Below, one piece after another: positions 1 to 6,889 of a DNA stretch of 14,817 nucleotides; the stretch's first letter is position 1, and every line of letters begins with the position of its first letter. Source of the DNA: Ruminococcus sp. (GTDB lineage: Bacteria; Bacillota; Clostridia; Oscillospirales; Ruminococcaceae); NCBI GenBank assembly GCA_003488415.1, contig DNLQ01000224.1, positions 1-14,817 of the forward strand, given 5' to 3'. Below the pieces are notes generated by a model. The model was not told the DNA's origin and did not search any database. It saw nothing but the letters and a program-made list of their open reading frames with translations. Made by a program: the position numbers and the translations under genes.

Positions 1-23
1 CTATCCTACTGAGCTATTGGGAC
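1..23 (-). tRNA. Partial tRNA gene (5' end), probably tRNA-Arg
   Basis: Read on the minus strand, the first 23 bases have tRNA 5' layout: a 7-base acceptor strand GTCCCAA, the linker TA, a D-stem strand GCTC and a D-loop AGTAGGATAG. The window edge then cuts the gene before the second D-stem strand. The G at position 23 is the predicted mature 5' end. The acceptor sequence resembles bacterial tRNA-Arg genes as I remember them, but the anticodon lies outside the window, so the amino acid is a guess. A good promoter sits just upstream on the same strand. Confidence 0.65.
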
Positions 24-46
24 ACTGTGTATCTGACACAATAAAT

Positions 47-75
47 ATTATATCATATACATCAGCTTAATGCAA
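47..75 (-). promoter_or_regulatory. Promoter of the partial tRNA gene
   Basis: On the minus strand there is a -35 box TTGCAT (70-75), a 17-bp spacer and a perfect -10 box TATAAT (47-52). This places the transcript start near position 40, about 17 bases before the tRNA 5' end. The fhs promoter has the same -35 hexamer and spacing. Confidence 0.65.
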
Positions 76-79
76 TAGC

Positions 80-100
80 AAAGGATAAATTTTATTCTTT
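80..100. repeat. AT-rich inverted repeat after the MATE gene
   Basis: AAAGGATAAA and TTTATTCTTT face each other around position 90, with one G.U-type mismatch. The repeat lies between the MATE stop codon and the tRNA promoter. It could act as a weak terminator for the MATE transcript, but there is no GC-rich stem and no T tract, so that role is doubtful. Confidence 0.3.
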
Positions 101-104
101 TGAC

Positions 105-1454
105 TTATGTAACGGTATGATCGTAATAGCCTCTGCTCTTTAGCCATTGTTCCTCTGAGAAGTGCATGAATAGCACTGCGCCGGTAATGGCGGTAAGAAG
201 CTCTGAGACAGGTACACTCAGCCATACTCCGCTGATACCGCCAATAGCAGAAGCGATGAAAGCAGCAGGGATCAGCAGCATGGTTCCGCGAAGAACGGAA
301 ATAAGCTGAGCCGGAACGGGCTTTTCGTGCGAGGTAAAGTAAACTGAAAGCACAATGTTGAATCCCATGAATGGAAGGCTGGTGAAATACAGCTTCATGC
401 CCTTTTCAGCGATAGTCTGCAATTCAGCATTCCTGCTGTCGTTGAAGAAGCTGACAATAGTGGAATCATAGATGAACACGATCGCATAGACTGCGGCAGA
501 AAAAAGAGCTGCTGCAATAAAGGTGAGCCTCAGCAGATAGCGGCAGGCATCATCGTTGTTCTTGCCGTGATATTTGCACATCAACGGCTGTGCTCCGCAG
601 GAGATCCCGGTAAAAATGGCGGATGCCACGATTGCAGTATTTGCGACAACTCCGTAAGCTGCAATGCCGGTATTTCCGAGAAGCCGGTAGATAATGAAGT
701 TGAATACTATGATGACCACACCGCCGGATATTTCTGAAACAAAGGAATGAAATCCCAGGGAGACAATATTCCTGATGATCTCCCAGGACGGCTTTACAAG
801 ACGTATGCTGAAGGCGTTCCAGCCGGTGATGATGTGTATGCTCATTACTGCCATACTGATGAGCGGAGCGATACAAGTAGCAAGGGCTGCGCCGAACATA
901 CCCATATTCATAGGGAAAATGAATATGTAATCCAGGATGATATTGGATATGCTGCTTGACAGCATACCTGCCATAGCCAGTTTAGGAGCGCTGTCGTTAC
1001 GCATGAAGCACACCATGACATTATTGAGGATGAATCCCGGAGAACACAGCAGCACAAGTCTGATATAGCTGTGTGCCTTTTCAAATACACTTTCATCCGC
1101 ACCGAGTATGGAGGTCAGCGGAGCGGAGAAGAATATACCCAATATCTCAAAGAACGCAGCTATTCCCAGCGCAGCGATTATGGTATTTGTGAAAACAGCG
1201 TCAGTCTCATGCCGTTCGGTGTTGCAGTACAGGATAGAGAACTTGCTTCCTCCGCCCATACCAAGCATAAGTCCTGAACCGTTAATAAAACCGAATACCG
1301 GAAGAGCGAGATTCAGAGAAGCAAGTCCGTCAGCACCTTCCCCTTTGGCGATGAAATAAGTATCTGCAAGAATATAGATAGACAGCCCGAGGGAGCTGAT
1401 TATATTGAGCAGAGTGAATTTCATAAAACTGCTTCGCAAAATGCTTTTGTCCAT
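105..1454 (-). CDS. MATE-family multidrug/cation exporter
   Basis: This encodes a 449-residue, very hydrophobic protein with about 12 membrane segments. That is the normal length and topology for a MATE (multidrug and toxic compound extrusion) antiporter, which exports drugs or metabolites using a Na+ or H+ gradient. The N-terminal stretch around residues 20-50 (ADTYFIAKGEGADGLASLNL) matches the usual DTxFxG...LAAxxL pattern of the family, and a second half-repeat of similar design follows from about residue 230. The start ATG has a GGGGG ribosome site about 12 bases upstream on the minus strand, which is a rather long spacing. Met-11 is an alternative start. It is divergent from fhs and has its own extended -10 promoter. 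The substrate cannot be told from the sequence. Confidence 0.9.
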   Translation of the reverse strand: MDKSILRSSFMKFTLLNIISSLGLSIYILADTYFIAKGEGADGLASLNLALPVFGFINGSGLMLGMGGGSKFSILYCNTERHETDAVFTNTIIAALGIAAFFEILGIFFSAPLTSILGADESVFEKAHSYIRLVLLCSPGFILNNVMVCFMRNDSAPKLAMAGMLSSSISNIILDYIFIFPMNMGMFGAALATCIAPLISMAVMSIHIITGWNAFSIRLVKPSWEIIRNIVSLGFHSFVSEISGGVVIIVFNFIIYRLLGNTGIAAYGVVANTAIVASAIFTGISCGAQPLMCKYHGKNNDDACRYLLRLTFIAAALFSAAVYAIVFIYDSTIVSFFNDSRNAELQTIAEKGMKLYFTSLPFMGFNIVLSVYFTSHEKPVPAQLISVLRGTMLLIPAAFIASAIGGISGVWLSVPVSELLTAITGAVLFMHFSEEQWLKSRGYYDHTVT

Positions 1455-1532
1455 TATAATAATAAACCCCCGTTAGTGCTGTATACTTACCGGAAGGATC
1501 AATTGTACAGCCATGTGTAAAAAACCAACTAT

Positions 1533-1561
1533 ATTATAGCACGTTTTTACGTGAAATAACA
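1533..1561 (-). promoter_or_regulatory. Promoter of the MATE gene, with small palindrome
   Basis: On the minus strand there is TGCTATAAT, a perfect -10 box (1533-1538) with the extended TG. At 17-bp spacing only a weak -35 (TGTTAT, 1556-1561) is seen. A short inverted repeat, CACGT-TTTT-ACGTG (1540-1553), fills the spacer and could be an operator. Confidence 0.5.
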
Positions 1562-1608
1562 GTAGTTTGAGGATTTTCTGTATATTTATTAAATCTGAAG
1601 ACTGATGT

Positions 1609-1635
1609 CCGGGAATATTTGTACAGTATTTCCGG
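1609..1635. repeat. Inverted repeat in the MATE/fhs intergenic region
   Basis: CCGGGAATA and TATTTCCGG form a 9-bp stem with one G.U pair around a 9-base loop. It lies about 65 bp upstream of the fhs -35 box. No T tract follows, so it is more likely an operator or a relic than a terminator. The rest of the 358-bp gap holds the two divergent promoters and the fhs leader, and I see no gene in it. Confidence 0.4.
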
Positions 1636-1698
1636 AGACGGAGATCGGTACTGCTGAGGCGGATATAACAACAATCTGCATATTTTTGCGTCTGAGAC

Positions 1699-1727
1699 TT
1701 GCATTAGGAAGAAAAAAATGCTATAAT
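1699..1727 (+). promoter_or_regulatory. Promoter of the fhs operon
   Basis: The -35 TTGCAT (1699-1704), a 17-bp spacer and the -10 TATAAT (1722-1727), preceded by an extended TG, make a strong housekeeping promoter. The transcript should start near 1734 and carry a leader of about 79 bases. The leader includes TCCT (1750-1753) and ATCAT (1756-1760), which can pair with the ribosome site AGGA (1803-1806) and ATGAT (1795-1799). Confidence 0.75.
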
Positions 1728-1812
1728 GAATTATATAACTATTGCACCGTCCTTTATCATGCCGCTCAGGCAGGGGTATGGGGCATCAGCAGTAATGATC
1801 GGAGGATTTATC

Positions 1813-3492
1813 ATGCTATCGGATATAGAGATCGCCCAGAATGCGAAAATGAAAAAGGTGACTGAGATAGCCGCAGAGCTCGGTATATCAGAGGAGCGCC
1901 TTGAACCCTACGGACACTATAAAGCTAAGGTATCAGAGGAGCTTTTTGCAGATGTTGCAGACCGCAAGGACGGAAAGCTGATACTGGTAACAGCCGTTAA
2001 TCCCACTCCTGCCGGCGAGGGCAAGACAACAATAAGCGTAGGTCTTACAGAAGCAATGGGACGTATTGGAAAAAAGACCGTCCTTGCACTTCGTGAACCG
2101 TCACTCGGACCGGTATTCGGCATAAAGGGAGGCGCAGCCGGCGGAGGCTATGCTCAGGTAGTGCCTATGGAGGATATAAACCTTCATTTCACGGGGGATA
2201 TGCACGCTATTACGGCAGCTAACAATCTTCTCTGTGCGCTGATAGACAACCATATGCAGCAGGGGAATGAGCTCAGGATAGACCAGAGGCGAATACTTTT
2301 CAAGAGATGTATGGATATGAACGACCGTGCGCTGAGAAACATCGTTATCGGTCTTGGCGGAAAGGCTAACGGAGTTCCCCGTGAGGACGGATTCAATATC
2401 ACCGTTGCATCAGAGGTAATGGCTATACTCTGCCTTGCTTCTGATCTTGGAGACCTGAAGGAGCGTCTGGGAAATATCCTTGCAGCTTACGACCTTGACG
2501 GCAAGCCTGTATTTGCCCGTGATCTCGGCTGTACAGGAGCAATGACGGCACTTCTCAAGGATGCACTGAAGCCGAATCTTGTACAGACACTTGAGAACAA
2601 CCCGGCATTCATCCACGGCGGACCTTTTGCAAATATCGCACATGGCTGCAATTCCGTGCGAGCCACAAAGCTGGCGCTGAAACTGGGCGACTACTGTGTG
2701 ACTGAGGCTGGCTTTGCCGCAGACCTTGGTGCAGAAAAGTTCTTTGACATAAAGTGCCGGTATGCGGGACTTTCACCTGCCTGTGTAGTACTCGTGGCAA
2801 CTATCAGAGCGATGAAGTACAACGGAAGGGTACCGAGAGAGGAGCTCGGGAAGGAGAATCTCTGGGCGCTGGAAAAGGGAAGTGTGAACCTGCGTACACA
2901 TATTGAGAATATGCACAAGTATCACGTACCTGTTGTAGTTGCTATAAACCGTTTTGCATCCGATACTGATGCCGAGATACAGTTCGTCAAGGATCTTTGT
3001 GCTGAAATGGGCGTAGAGGTATCCATGTGTGAGGTGTTTGCAAAGGGCGGAGAAGGCGGAATCGACCTTGCCGAGAAGGTGTGCCAGACCATACAGCTCA
3101 CAGAGGACAGTGAGGAGACCTTCCGTCCGCTGTATGCAAGGAATCTGCCGATAAAGGAAAAGATAGGGACTATAGCAAAGGAGATATACCGTGCTGACGG
3201 AGTAAACTATACATCCCAGGCTGAAAAGGCTATCAGGGAGATAGAAGCTATCGGATTCGGCGGACTCCCCGTATGTATCGCCAAGACACAGTACTCACTT
3301 TCTGATGATCCTTCAAAGCTGGGCAAGCCAAAGGATTTCAGCATTACAGTACGTGATGCACGTCTTTCATCAGGAGCAGGTTTTGTAGTCATCTACACCG
3401 GTGATATACTCACTATGCCCGGACTTCCGAAAGCGCCTTCAGCCCTTAATATCGACTGTGACGTGAACGGCTGCATCACAGGACTTTTCTGA
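1813..3492 (+). CDS. fhs: Formate-tetrahydrofolate ligase
   Basis: This enzyme joins formate to tetrahydrofolate using ATP, giving 10-formyl-THF for purines, formyl-Met-tRNA and one-carbon metabolism (also the methyl branch of the Wood-Ljungdahl pathway) in the cytoplasm. The 559-residue product matches the usual family length of about 555-560. The ATP-binding loop TPAGEGKT is at residues 65-72, followed by family-typical stretches: EPSLGPVFGIKGGAAGGGYAQV near residue 100, FTGDMHAITAANNL near 125, and a C-terminal MPGLPKAPSA. I chose ATG 1813 because GGAGGA lies 7 bases upstream. An in-frame ATG at 1726 overlaps the promoter -10 box and cannot be the start. The stop is one base before tsaE, so the two are co-transcribed and probably translationally coupled. 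Confidence 0.97.
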   Translation: MLSDIEIAQNAKMKKVTEIAAELGISEERLEPYGHYKAKVSEELFADVADRKDGKLILVTAVNPTPAGEGKTTISVGLTEAMGRIGKKTVLALREPSLGPVFGIKGGAAGGGYAQVVPMEDINLHFTGDMHAITAANNLLCALIDNHMQQGNELRIDQRRILFKRCMDMNDRALRNIVIGLGGKANGVPREDGFNITVASEVMAILCLASDLGDLKERLGNILAAYDLDGKPVFARDLGCTGAMTALLKDALKPNLVQTLENNPAFIHGGPFANIAHGCNSVRATKLALKLGDYCVTEAGFAADLGAEKFFDIKCRYAGLSPACVVLVATIRAMKYNGRVPREELGKENLWALEKGSVNLRTHIENMHKYHVPVVVAINRFASDTDAEIQFVKDLCAEMGVEVSMCEVFAKGGEGGIDLAEKVCQTIQLTEDSEETFRPLYARNLPIKEKIGTIAKEIYRADGVNYTSQAEKAIREIEAIGFGGLPVCIAKTQYSLSDDPSKLGKPKDFSITVRDARLSSGAGFVVIYTGDILTMPGLPKAPSALNIDCDVNGCITGLF

Positions 3493-3493
3493 T

Positions 3494-3958
3494 ATGACAG
3501 AGATAATCACAAATTCACCTGAGGAGACCGTGGCAGCGGCTGAGAAGCTGGCAGGGATGCTGCGTCCGGGGGATATGATAGCCTTCCGTGGAGGGCTCGG
3601 TGCAGGAAAGACGACCTTTACCCGGGGACTGGCGCTGGGACTGGGACTTGGTGACTGCGTGTCATCACCTACCTTCGCACTGGTGAACGAGTACCGGAAT
3701 ATGAAAGACAGAGCTGGTATGACGCTGTACCACTTTGATATGTACCGCATCACCACCGAGGAAGGGCTGGAGTCCACAGGCTTTTTCGATTACGATTTTG
3801 AAAACAATATTGCCGTGATAGAATGGTCGGAGAATATAGAAGACTTTCTCCCGAAGCACACCATTTTCATCAGCATAGCTCCGGAGGGCAGTCCGGAGGA
3901 ACCGGCAAGGAGAATAACGATAGAGGACGGTGACAGATTTGCTGACGCTTGGGATTGA
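3494..3958 (+). CDS. tsaE: tRNA t6A synthesis ATPase TsaE
   Basis: TsaE is the ATPase partner of the TsaB-TsaD complex that adds threonylcarbamoyl to A37 of tRNAs reading ANN codons. The 154-residue protein has the Walker A loop GGLGAGKTT at residues 33-41, the family motif SSPTF at 57-61, HFDMYR at 80-85 and VIEWSEN at 108-114, all as expected for the family. Length is normal. It starts one base after the fhs stop, with no strong ribosome site of its own, so it is likely coupled to fhs translation. Its end overlaps the tsaB start by 29 bases. The partner gene tsaD is not in this window. Confidence 0.95.
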   Translation: MTEIITNSPEETVAAAEKLAGMLRPGDMIAFRGGLGAGKTTFTRGLALGLGLGDCVSSPTFALVNEYRNMKDRAGMTLYHFDMYRITTEEGLESTGFFDYDFENNIAVIEWSENIEDFLPKHTIFISIAPEGSPEEPARRITIEDGDRFADAWD

Positions 3959-4634
3959 TACCTCCGGAAAGACTGCATCAGCAGCTCTGCTTGACACAGA
4001 TACGGAGATAGTACTGGCGGAATCTGCGCTGTATACACAGAAAACACATTCACAGGTCATCATGCCCATGGTAAAGAGCCTGCTGGCGCAGAGCGGAAAG
4101 GCAATGGAGGATATAGGAGCTGCAGCTGTTGCGGCGGGACCGGGAAGCTATACGGGACTCCGGATAGGAGTTGCAGCAGTGAAGGCAATGGGTTTTGCAC
4201 TTGGCTGCGGCTGCTGCGGAGTATCCACACTGGAGGCGCTGGCTTACAACAATATTGCTTTCAAGGGAACGATATGCTCTGTAATGAAGGCAAGGGGAGA
4301 GCTGGTGTATGCTGCGGTATACAGGAGCGACTGCTACAGTCTTGAGACGGCAGAGGAAGAGAGACTGATGAGCACCAACGAGCTGGCGGAGATACTTGCA
4401 TTCAACGGCAGCGAGGTGATGCTCTGCGGTGACGGAGCTGCTGATTTCTTTACAGCCTTCCGTTCGCCGAAGCTGATCATCGCACCTCCTCAGGGAAGGC
4501 TTCAGAATGCCTGCGGAGTGTGTCTTGCAGCACAGTCAAAGCAGCTTGTGACGCCGGATGAACTGGAGGTCAGCTATCTCCAGAAGGTCAAGGCAGAAAA
4601 GGATCTTGAGGACAAACAGGCTGGCAATAATTAA
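3930..4634 (+). CDS. tsaB: tRNA t6A synthesis protein TsaB
   Basis: TsaB is the non-catalytic ASKHA-fold partner that dimerises with TsaD in t6A synthesis. The 234-residue protein opens with the phosphate-binding-like LGIDTSGKTASAAL, has the conserved KTHS near residue 40 and the hallmark GPGSYTGLRIG at residues 70-80. The start is uncertain: GTG 3930 gives the listed protein, but TTG 3939 is placed better behind GAGGACGG (3923-3930) and would give an N-terminus (MLTLGIDTSG) closer to the usual family start. Either way it overlaps the 3' end of tsaE. In many Firmicutes rimI and tsaD come next; here rpiB follows instead. Confidence 0.94.
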   Translation: MTDLLTLGIDTSGKTASAALLDTDTEIVLAESALYTQKTHSQVIMPMVKSLLAQSGKAMEDIGAAAVAAGPGSYTGLRIGVAAVKAMGFALGCGCCGVSTLEALAYNNIAFKGTICSVMKARGELVYAAVYRSDCYSLETAEEERLMSTNELAEILAFNGSEVMLCGDGAADFFTAFRSPKLIIAPPQGRLQNACGVCLAAQSKQLVTPDELEVSYLQKVKAEKDLEDKQAGNN

Positions 4635-4654
4635 GATGAAAGGAGCTGTCTGGT

Positions 4655-5092
4655 ATGATAGCTATTGGCTGCGATCATGCAGGAGTTGAGATGAAGAATG
4701 CCATTATCAAGGAACTGAGCGGCAAGGGCTTTGAGTTCAGGGACTTCGGTACAGACGGAGAGCCTTGTGACTATCCGGATAAGGCAAAGGAAGTCTGCGG
4801 AGCAGTTGTCTCCGGCGAGTGTGAGAAGGGGATACTGATATGCGGTACAGGCATAGGGATGTCTATCGCAGCAAATAAGATAAAGGGCATACGTGCTGCA
4901 CTTTGCTCCGACTCCTTCTCCACACGCTTCACACGTCTGCACAATGATACAAATATAATGTGCATGGGCGCACGTACCTTAGGTACGGGACTTGCCGCAG
5001 AGCTGGCTGAGATCTTCCTGACCACAGGCTTTGAGGGCGGACGTCATCAGCGCAGAGTAGATAAAATAACTGAAATAGAGAATAATAATTAA
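4655..5092 (+). CDS. rpiB: Ribose-5-phosphate isomerase B
   Basis: This cytoplasmic enzyme interconverts ribulose-5-phosphate and ribose-5-phosphate, supplying ribose for PRPP and nucleotides; some relatives use allose or galactose 6-phosphates. The 145-residue length is typical of the RpiB/LacAB family. Key residues are visible: CDHAG at 6-10 (substrate-binding Asp7 and His8), the catalytic cysteine Cys63 in ICGTGIGMSIAANK, and RLHNDTN with His96 as the ring-opening histidine. GRHQRRV near residue 130 supplies the phosphate-binding arginines. AAAGGAG lies 9 bases before the ATG. It sits 20 bases after tsaB and 13 before upp. In Bacillus the rpiB-glyA-upp linkage is known, so rpiB beside upp here looks like a shortened version of that order. 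Confidence 0.93.
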   Translation: MIAIGCDHAGVEMKNAIIKELSGKGFEFRDFGTDGEPCDYPDKAKEVCGAVVSGECEKGILICGTGIGMSIAANKIKGIRAALCSDSFSTRFTRLHNDTNIMCMGARTLGTGLAAELAEIFLTTGFEGGRHQRRVDKITEIENNN

Positions 5093-5105
5093 GGGAGGAA
5101 AAACC

Positions 5106-5729
5106 ATGCTGCATATCATAGATCATCCGCTTGTACAGCATAAGATCTCTCTTCTGAGAGACAAGACCACAGGCACAAAGGAATTCAGGGAGCTTGTATC
5201 AGAGATCGCAATGTTCATCTGCTACGAGGCGACACGTGATCTTCCGTTGAAGGCCATTGAGATCGAGACACCGATCGCAGTAGCAAAAGCCAAGATAATT
5301 TCCGGAAGGAAGCTGGCATTCGTACCGATACTCCGTGCAGGACTTGGTATGGTAGACGGTGTGACAAAGCTGGTTCCTGCTGCAAAGATAGGACATATCG
5401 GATTATTCCGTGATCCTGAGACAAAGGAGTCTGTAAAGTACTATTTCAAGCTGCCGGAGGATATAGCAGAGCGTGACACTATCATCGTAGATCCTATGCT
5501 TGCCACCGGAAACTCGGCAATAGCTGCGATCAGCGAGCTGAAGGCACAGGGCGTGAAGAACATAAAATTCATGTGTATCATCTGTTCACCTGAGGGAGTA
5601 AAGGCAGTTGAGGATGCACATCCTGACGTTGAGATCTATGCCGGAGTCATGGATCAGGGGCTCAACGAGGATAAGTACATAGTACCCGGTGTCGGAGATG
5701 CCGGAGACCGTATCTTCGGAACAAAGTAA
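5106..5729 (+). CDS. upp: Uracil phosphoribosyltransferase
   Basis: This enzyme converts uracil and PRPP to UMP in pyrimidine salvage in the cytoplasm. The 207-residue protein has the normal family length. It shows the PRPP-binding motif VDPMLATGNS at residues 128-137, RAGLGM at 77-82, and the C-terminal uracil-binding segment YIVPGVGDAGDRIFGTK. The start is supported by AAGGGAGG about 8 bases upstream. RpiB next door supplies ribose-5-phosphate, the precursor of PRPP, so the pair makes metabolic sense. It is the last gene of the operon and is followed within 15 bases by a strong hairpin. Confidence 0.97.
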   Translation: MLHIIDHPLVQHKISLLRDKTTGTKEFRELVSEIAMFICYEATRDLPLKAIEIETPIAVAKAKIISGRKLAFVPILRAGLGMVDGVTKLVPAAKIGHIGLFRDPETKESVKYYFKLPEDIAERDTIIVDPMLATGNSAIAAISELKAQGVKNIKFMCIICSPEGVKAVEDAHPDVEIYAGVMDQGLNEDKYIVPGVGDAGDRIFGTK

Positions 5730-5741
5730 GGGTAATAAATC

Positions 5742-5778
5742 AGAAGCGCATTACGCTGAAAGAGCGTAATGCGCTTCT
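5742..5778 (+). terminator. Terminator of the fhs-upp operon
   Basis: A perfect 16-bp stem, AGAAGCGCATTACGCT / AGCGTAATGCGCTTCT, encloses the 5-base loop GAAAG, starting 12 bases after the upp stop. The following T tract is short and broken (TCTGTTAT). It may also stop the leftward hydrolase transcript, whose end at 5812 faces it. Confidence 0.8.
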
Positions 5779-5811
5779 TCTGTTATAAAAGGAGAAATAA
5801 CTCGTGAACGG

Positions 5812-6618
5812 TCACTCGTCAAGAAAGCTGAAAATACGCTGATAGAAATCCGGAGCTTCCTCGTAGGCGGCGTGACCTAATCCCTGGTATACAAAGAGTC
5901 TGCTGCCGGCTATATGCTCATGCAGTTCATATGATGCCTGTATGCCTACTGTCTTGTCTGTGTCTCCGCCGATAATCAGTGTAGGGCAGTTGATGCGTTC
6001 AAGTTCGGATAAAGCATTGAATTTAAGAATAGCATCTGCATTAGTCAGAAATCTGGTGTAGTCGGAAGGCTTGCCGATATGTCCGATGAAAGGGTATATC
6101 TTCCTGTAATTTTTAAGGCGTTTCTCAGAGTAACCTTTTTCTGCGGTACTGATCATCAGCTCCTTGTGATCGCCCTTCTGTGCTGTTTTTATCCAGTACC
6201 CCACACAATCCTGTATGATATTATTGGCATACGGTGCGGAGACAGCTAAAATAAGCCTGTCAATAAGCTCCGGGTGATCTATGGCGAGGTACTGCGCAAT
6301 CATTCCTCCCTGGGACGCTCCCATTACAGAAGTCCTGCGTATACCCAGCGCTTTCAGAGCATTTGCCTGATCCTCTGCCATTTCACGTATGGAGTAAGGA
6401 TCCGGTAAACTCTTCTTTCTGCTGAACATATAAACGGTGTACTTTTTAAAGAATGGCTTGTAGGGTTTTGCCAGCAGGAGGGCCTTTCCTTTTACTGTAA
6501 CAAGTCCGTCGGACAATCCCGGAAGAACGATCAGATTCTTATCTCCGTATCCGAAGGAAACGTAGTTCATTTCCGTATCCCCGAGCTTAACGCTTCCGTT
6601 CTTAGCATTCCATATCAT
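5812..6618 (-). CDS. Alpha/beta-fold hydrolase
   Basis: This is a 268-residue cytoplasmic protein (no signal peptide) of the alpha/beta hydrolase superfamily. The nucleophile elbow GASQGG places the catalytic serine at residue 102. The acid is probably Asp219 or Asp221 in GGDTDKTV, and the histidine is His249 in GLGHAAY, so the triad is complete. The oxyanion-hole region is probably LPGLSDG near residue 32. Substrate is unknown; esterases, small-molecule hydrolases and lysophospholipase-like enzymes share this frame. I chose the ATG at 6618 because GGGGGA lies about 9 bases upstream; an in-frame start 48 bases earlier falls in the promoter -10 region. The gene is divergent from the ABC/two-component operon and has a perfect-consensus promoter. 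Confidence 0.88.
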   Translation of the reverse strand: MIWNAKNGSVKLGDTEMNYVSFGYGDKNLIVLPGLSDGLVTVKGKALLLAKPYKPFFKKYTVYMFSRKKSLPDPYSIREMAEDQANALKALGIRRTSVMGASQGGMIAQYLAIDHPELIDRLILAVSAPYANNIIQDCVGYWIKTAQKGDHKELMISTAEKGYSEKRLKNYRKIYPFIGHIGKPSDYTRFLTNADAILKFNALSELERINCPTLIIGGDTDKTVGIQASYELHEHIAGSRLFVYQGLGHAAYEEAPDFYQRIFSFLDE

Positions 6619-6654
6619 TATATTTATCCCCCTATAAGATGAAATATGGTATAT

Positions 6655-6683
6655 ATTATACATCACAACAAGAGATTTGTCAA
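6655..6683 (-). promoter_or_regulatory. Consensus promoter of the hydrolase gene
   Basis: On the minus strand there is a perfect TTGACA (6678-6683), a 17-bp spacer and a perfect TATAAT (6655-6660). This predicts high basal transcription unless it is repressed. A palindrome at 6691-6705 lies just upstream of the -35 box. Confidence 0.85.
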
Positions 6684-6690
6684 ATCACCG

Positions 6691-6705
6691 CAGACATGAT
6701 GTCTG
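6691..6705. promoter_or_regulatory. Perfect palindrome between divergent promoters
   Basis: CAGACAT-G-ATGTCTG is a perfect 7-1-7 inverted repeat. It lies 8 bp upstream of the hydrolase -35 box and 20 bp upstream of the TTGACT box of the ABC operon. Its form and place suit an operator for a homodimeric regulator acting on one or both genes. No such regulator gene lies beside it. Confidence 0.5.
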
Positions 6706-6724
6706 ACATATCCTTTCTCTGCTC

Positions 6725-6753
6725 TTGACTTAAAACGAGCCGCAGGATATAAT
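6725..6753 (+). promoter_or_regulatory. Promoter P1 of the ABC/two-component operon
   Basis: TTGACT (6725-6730), a 17-bp spacer and a perfect TATAAT (6748-6753). The transcript should start near 6760, leaving a leader of about 130 bases that contains the 11-bp repeat array and a second -10 box. Confidence 0.65.
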
Positions 6754-6779
6754 GTATATGTGATACCATTGTGTTCACA

Positions 6780-6823
6780 GATAAGAAAATGATAAGAATT
6801 TGTTAGGCTTTTGATAAGGACTT
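6780..6823 (+). promoter_or_regulatory. Four 11-bp-spaced repeats, likely response-regulator site
   Basis: GATAAG occurs at 6780, 6791 and 6813, and the related GTTAGG at 6802, each start exactly 11 bp after the last. One-turn direct repeats are the usual binding pattern of OmpR-family response regulators (PhoB, PhoP and WalR are known cases). Such a regulator is encoded in this operon. The last unit reaches the place where a -35 box would be for the -10 at 6840. Confidence 0.6.
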
Positions 6824-6839
6824 TTTCTGAGAGATGATG

Positions 6840-6850
6840 TATAATATAAT
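6840..6850 (+). promoter_or_regulatory. Promoter P2 -10 box (overlapping TATAAT pair)
   Basis: Two overlapping TATAAT boxes lie at 6840-6845 and 6845-6850. The matching -35 positions hold AGGACT or TTTTCT, both poor, so this promoter probably needs an activator bound to the 11-bp repeats just upstream. The predicted start is near 6852-6857. Confidence 0.5.
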
Positions 6851-6889
6851 CACAGGATAAAACTGATGAATCAAAAAAGGAGCGTTAAT

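Noticed and set aside
1726..1812. N-terminal extension of fhs from an upstream in-frame ATG at 1726
   Set aside because: The ATG overlaps the promoter -10 box TATAAT (1722-1727), so it would not be transcribed, and the strong ribosome site serves ATG 1813.
1605..1865. Plus-strand 86-codon frame in the MATE/fhs gap
   Set aside because: It crosses the fhs promoter and start in another frame, has no ribosome site and unlikely composition.
3665..4069. Minus-strand frames opposite tsaE and tsaB
   Set aside because: These are long antisense shadows of well-identified genes, without start signals or recognisable protein features.
6866..6889. Start of the ABC ATPase at ATG 6866
   Set aside because: The ribosome site AAAAGGAG (6875-6882) lies after it and is correctly spaced for ATG 6890.
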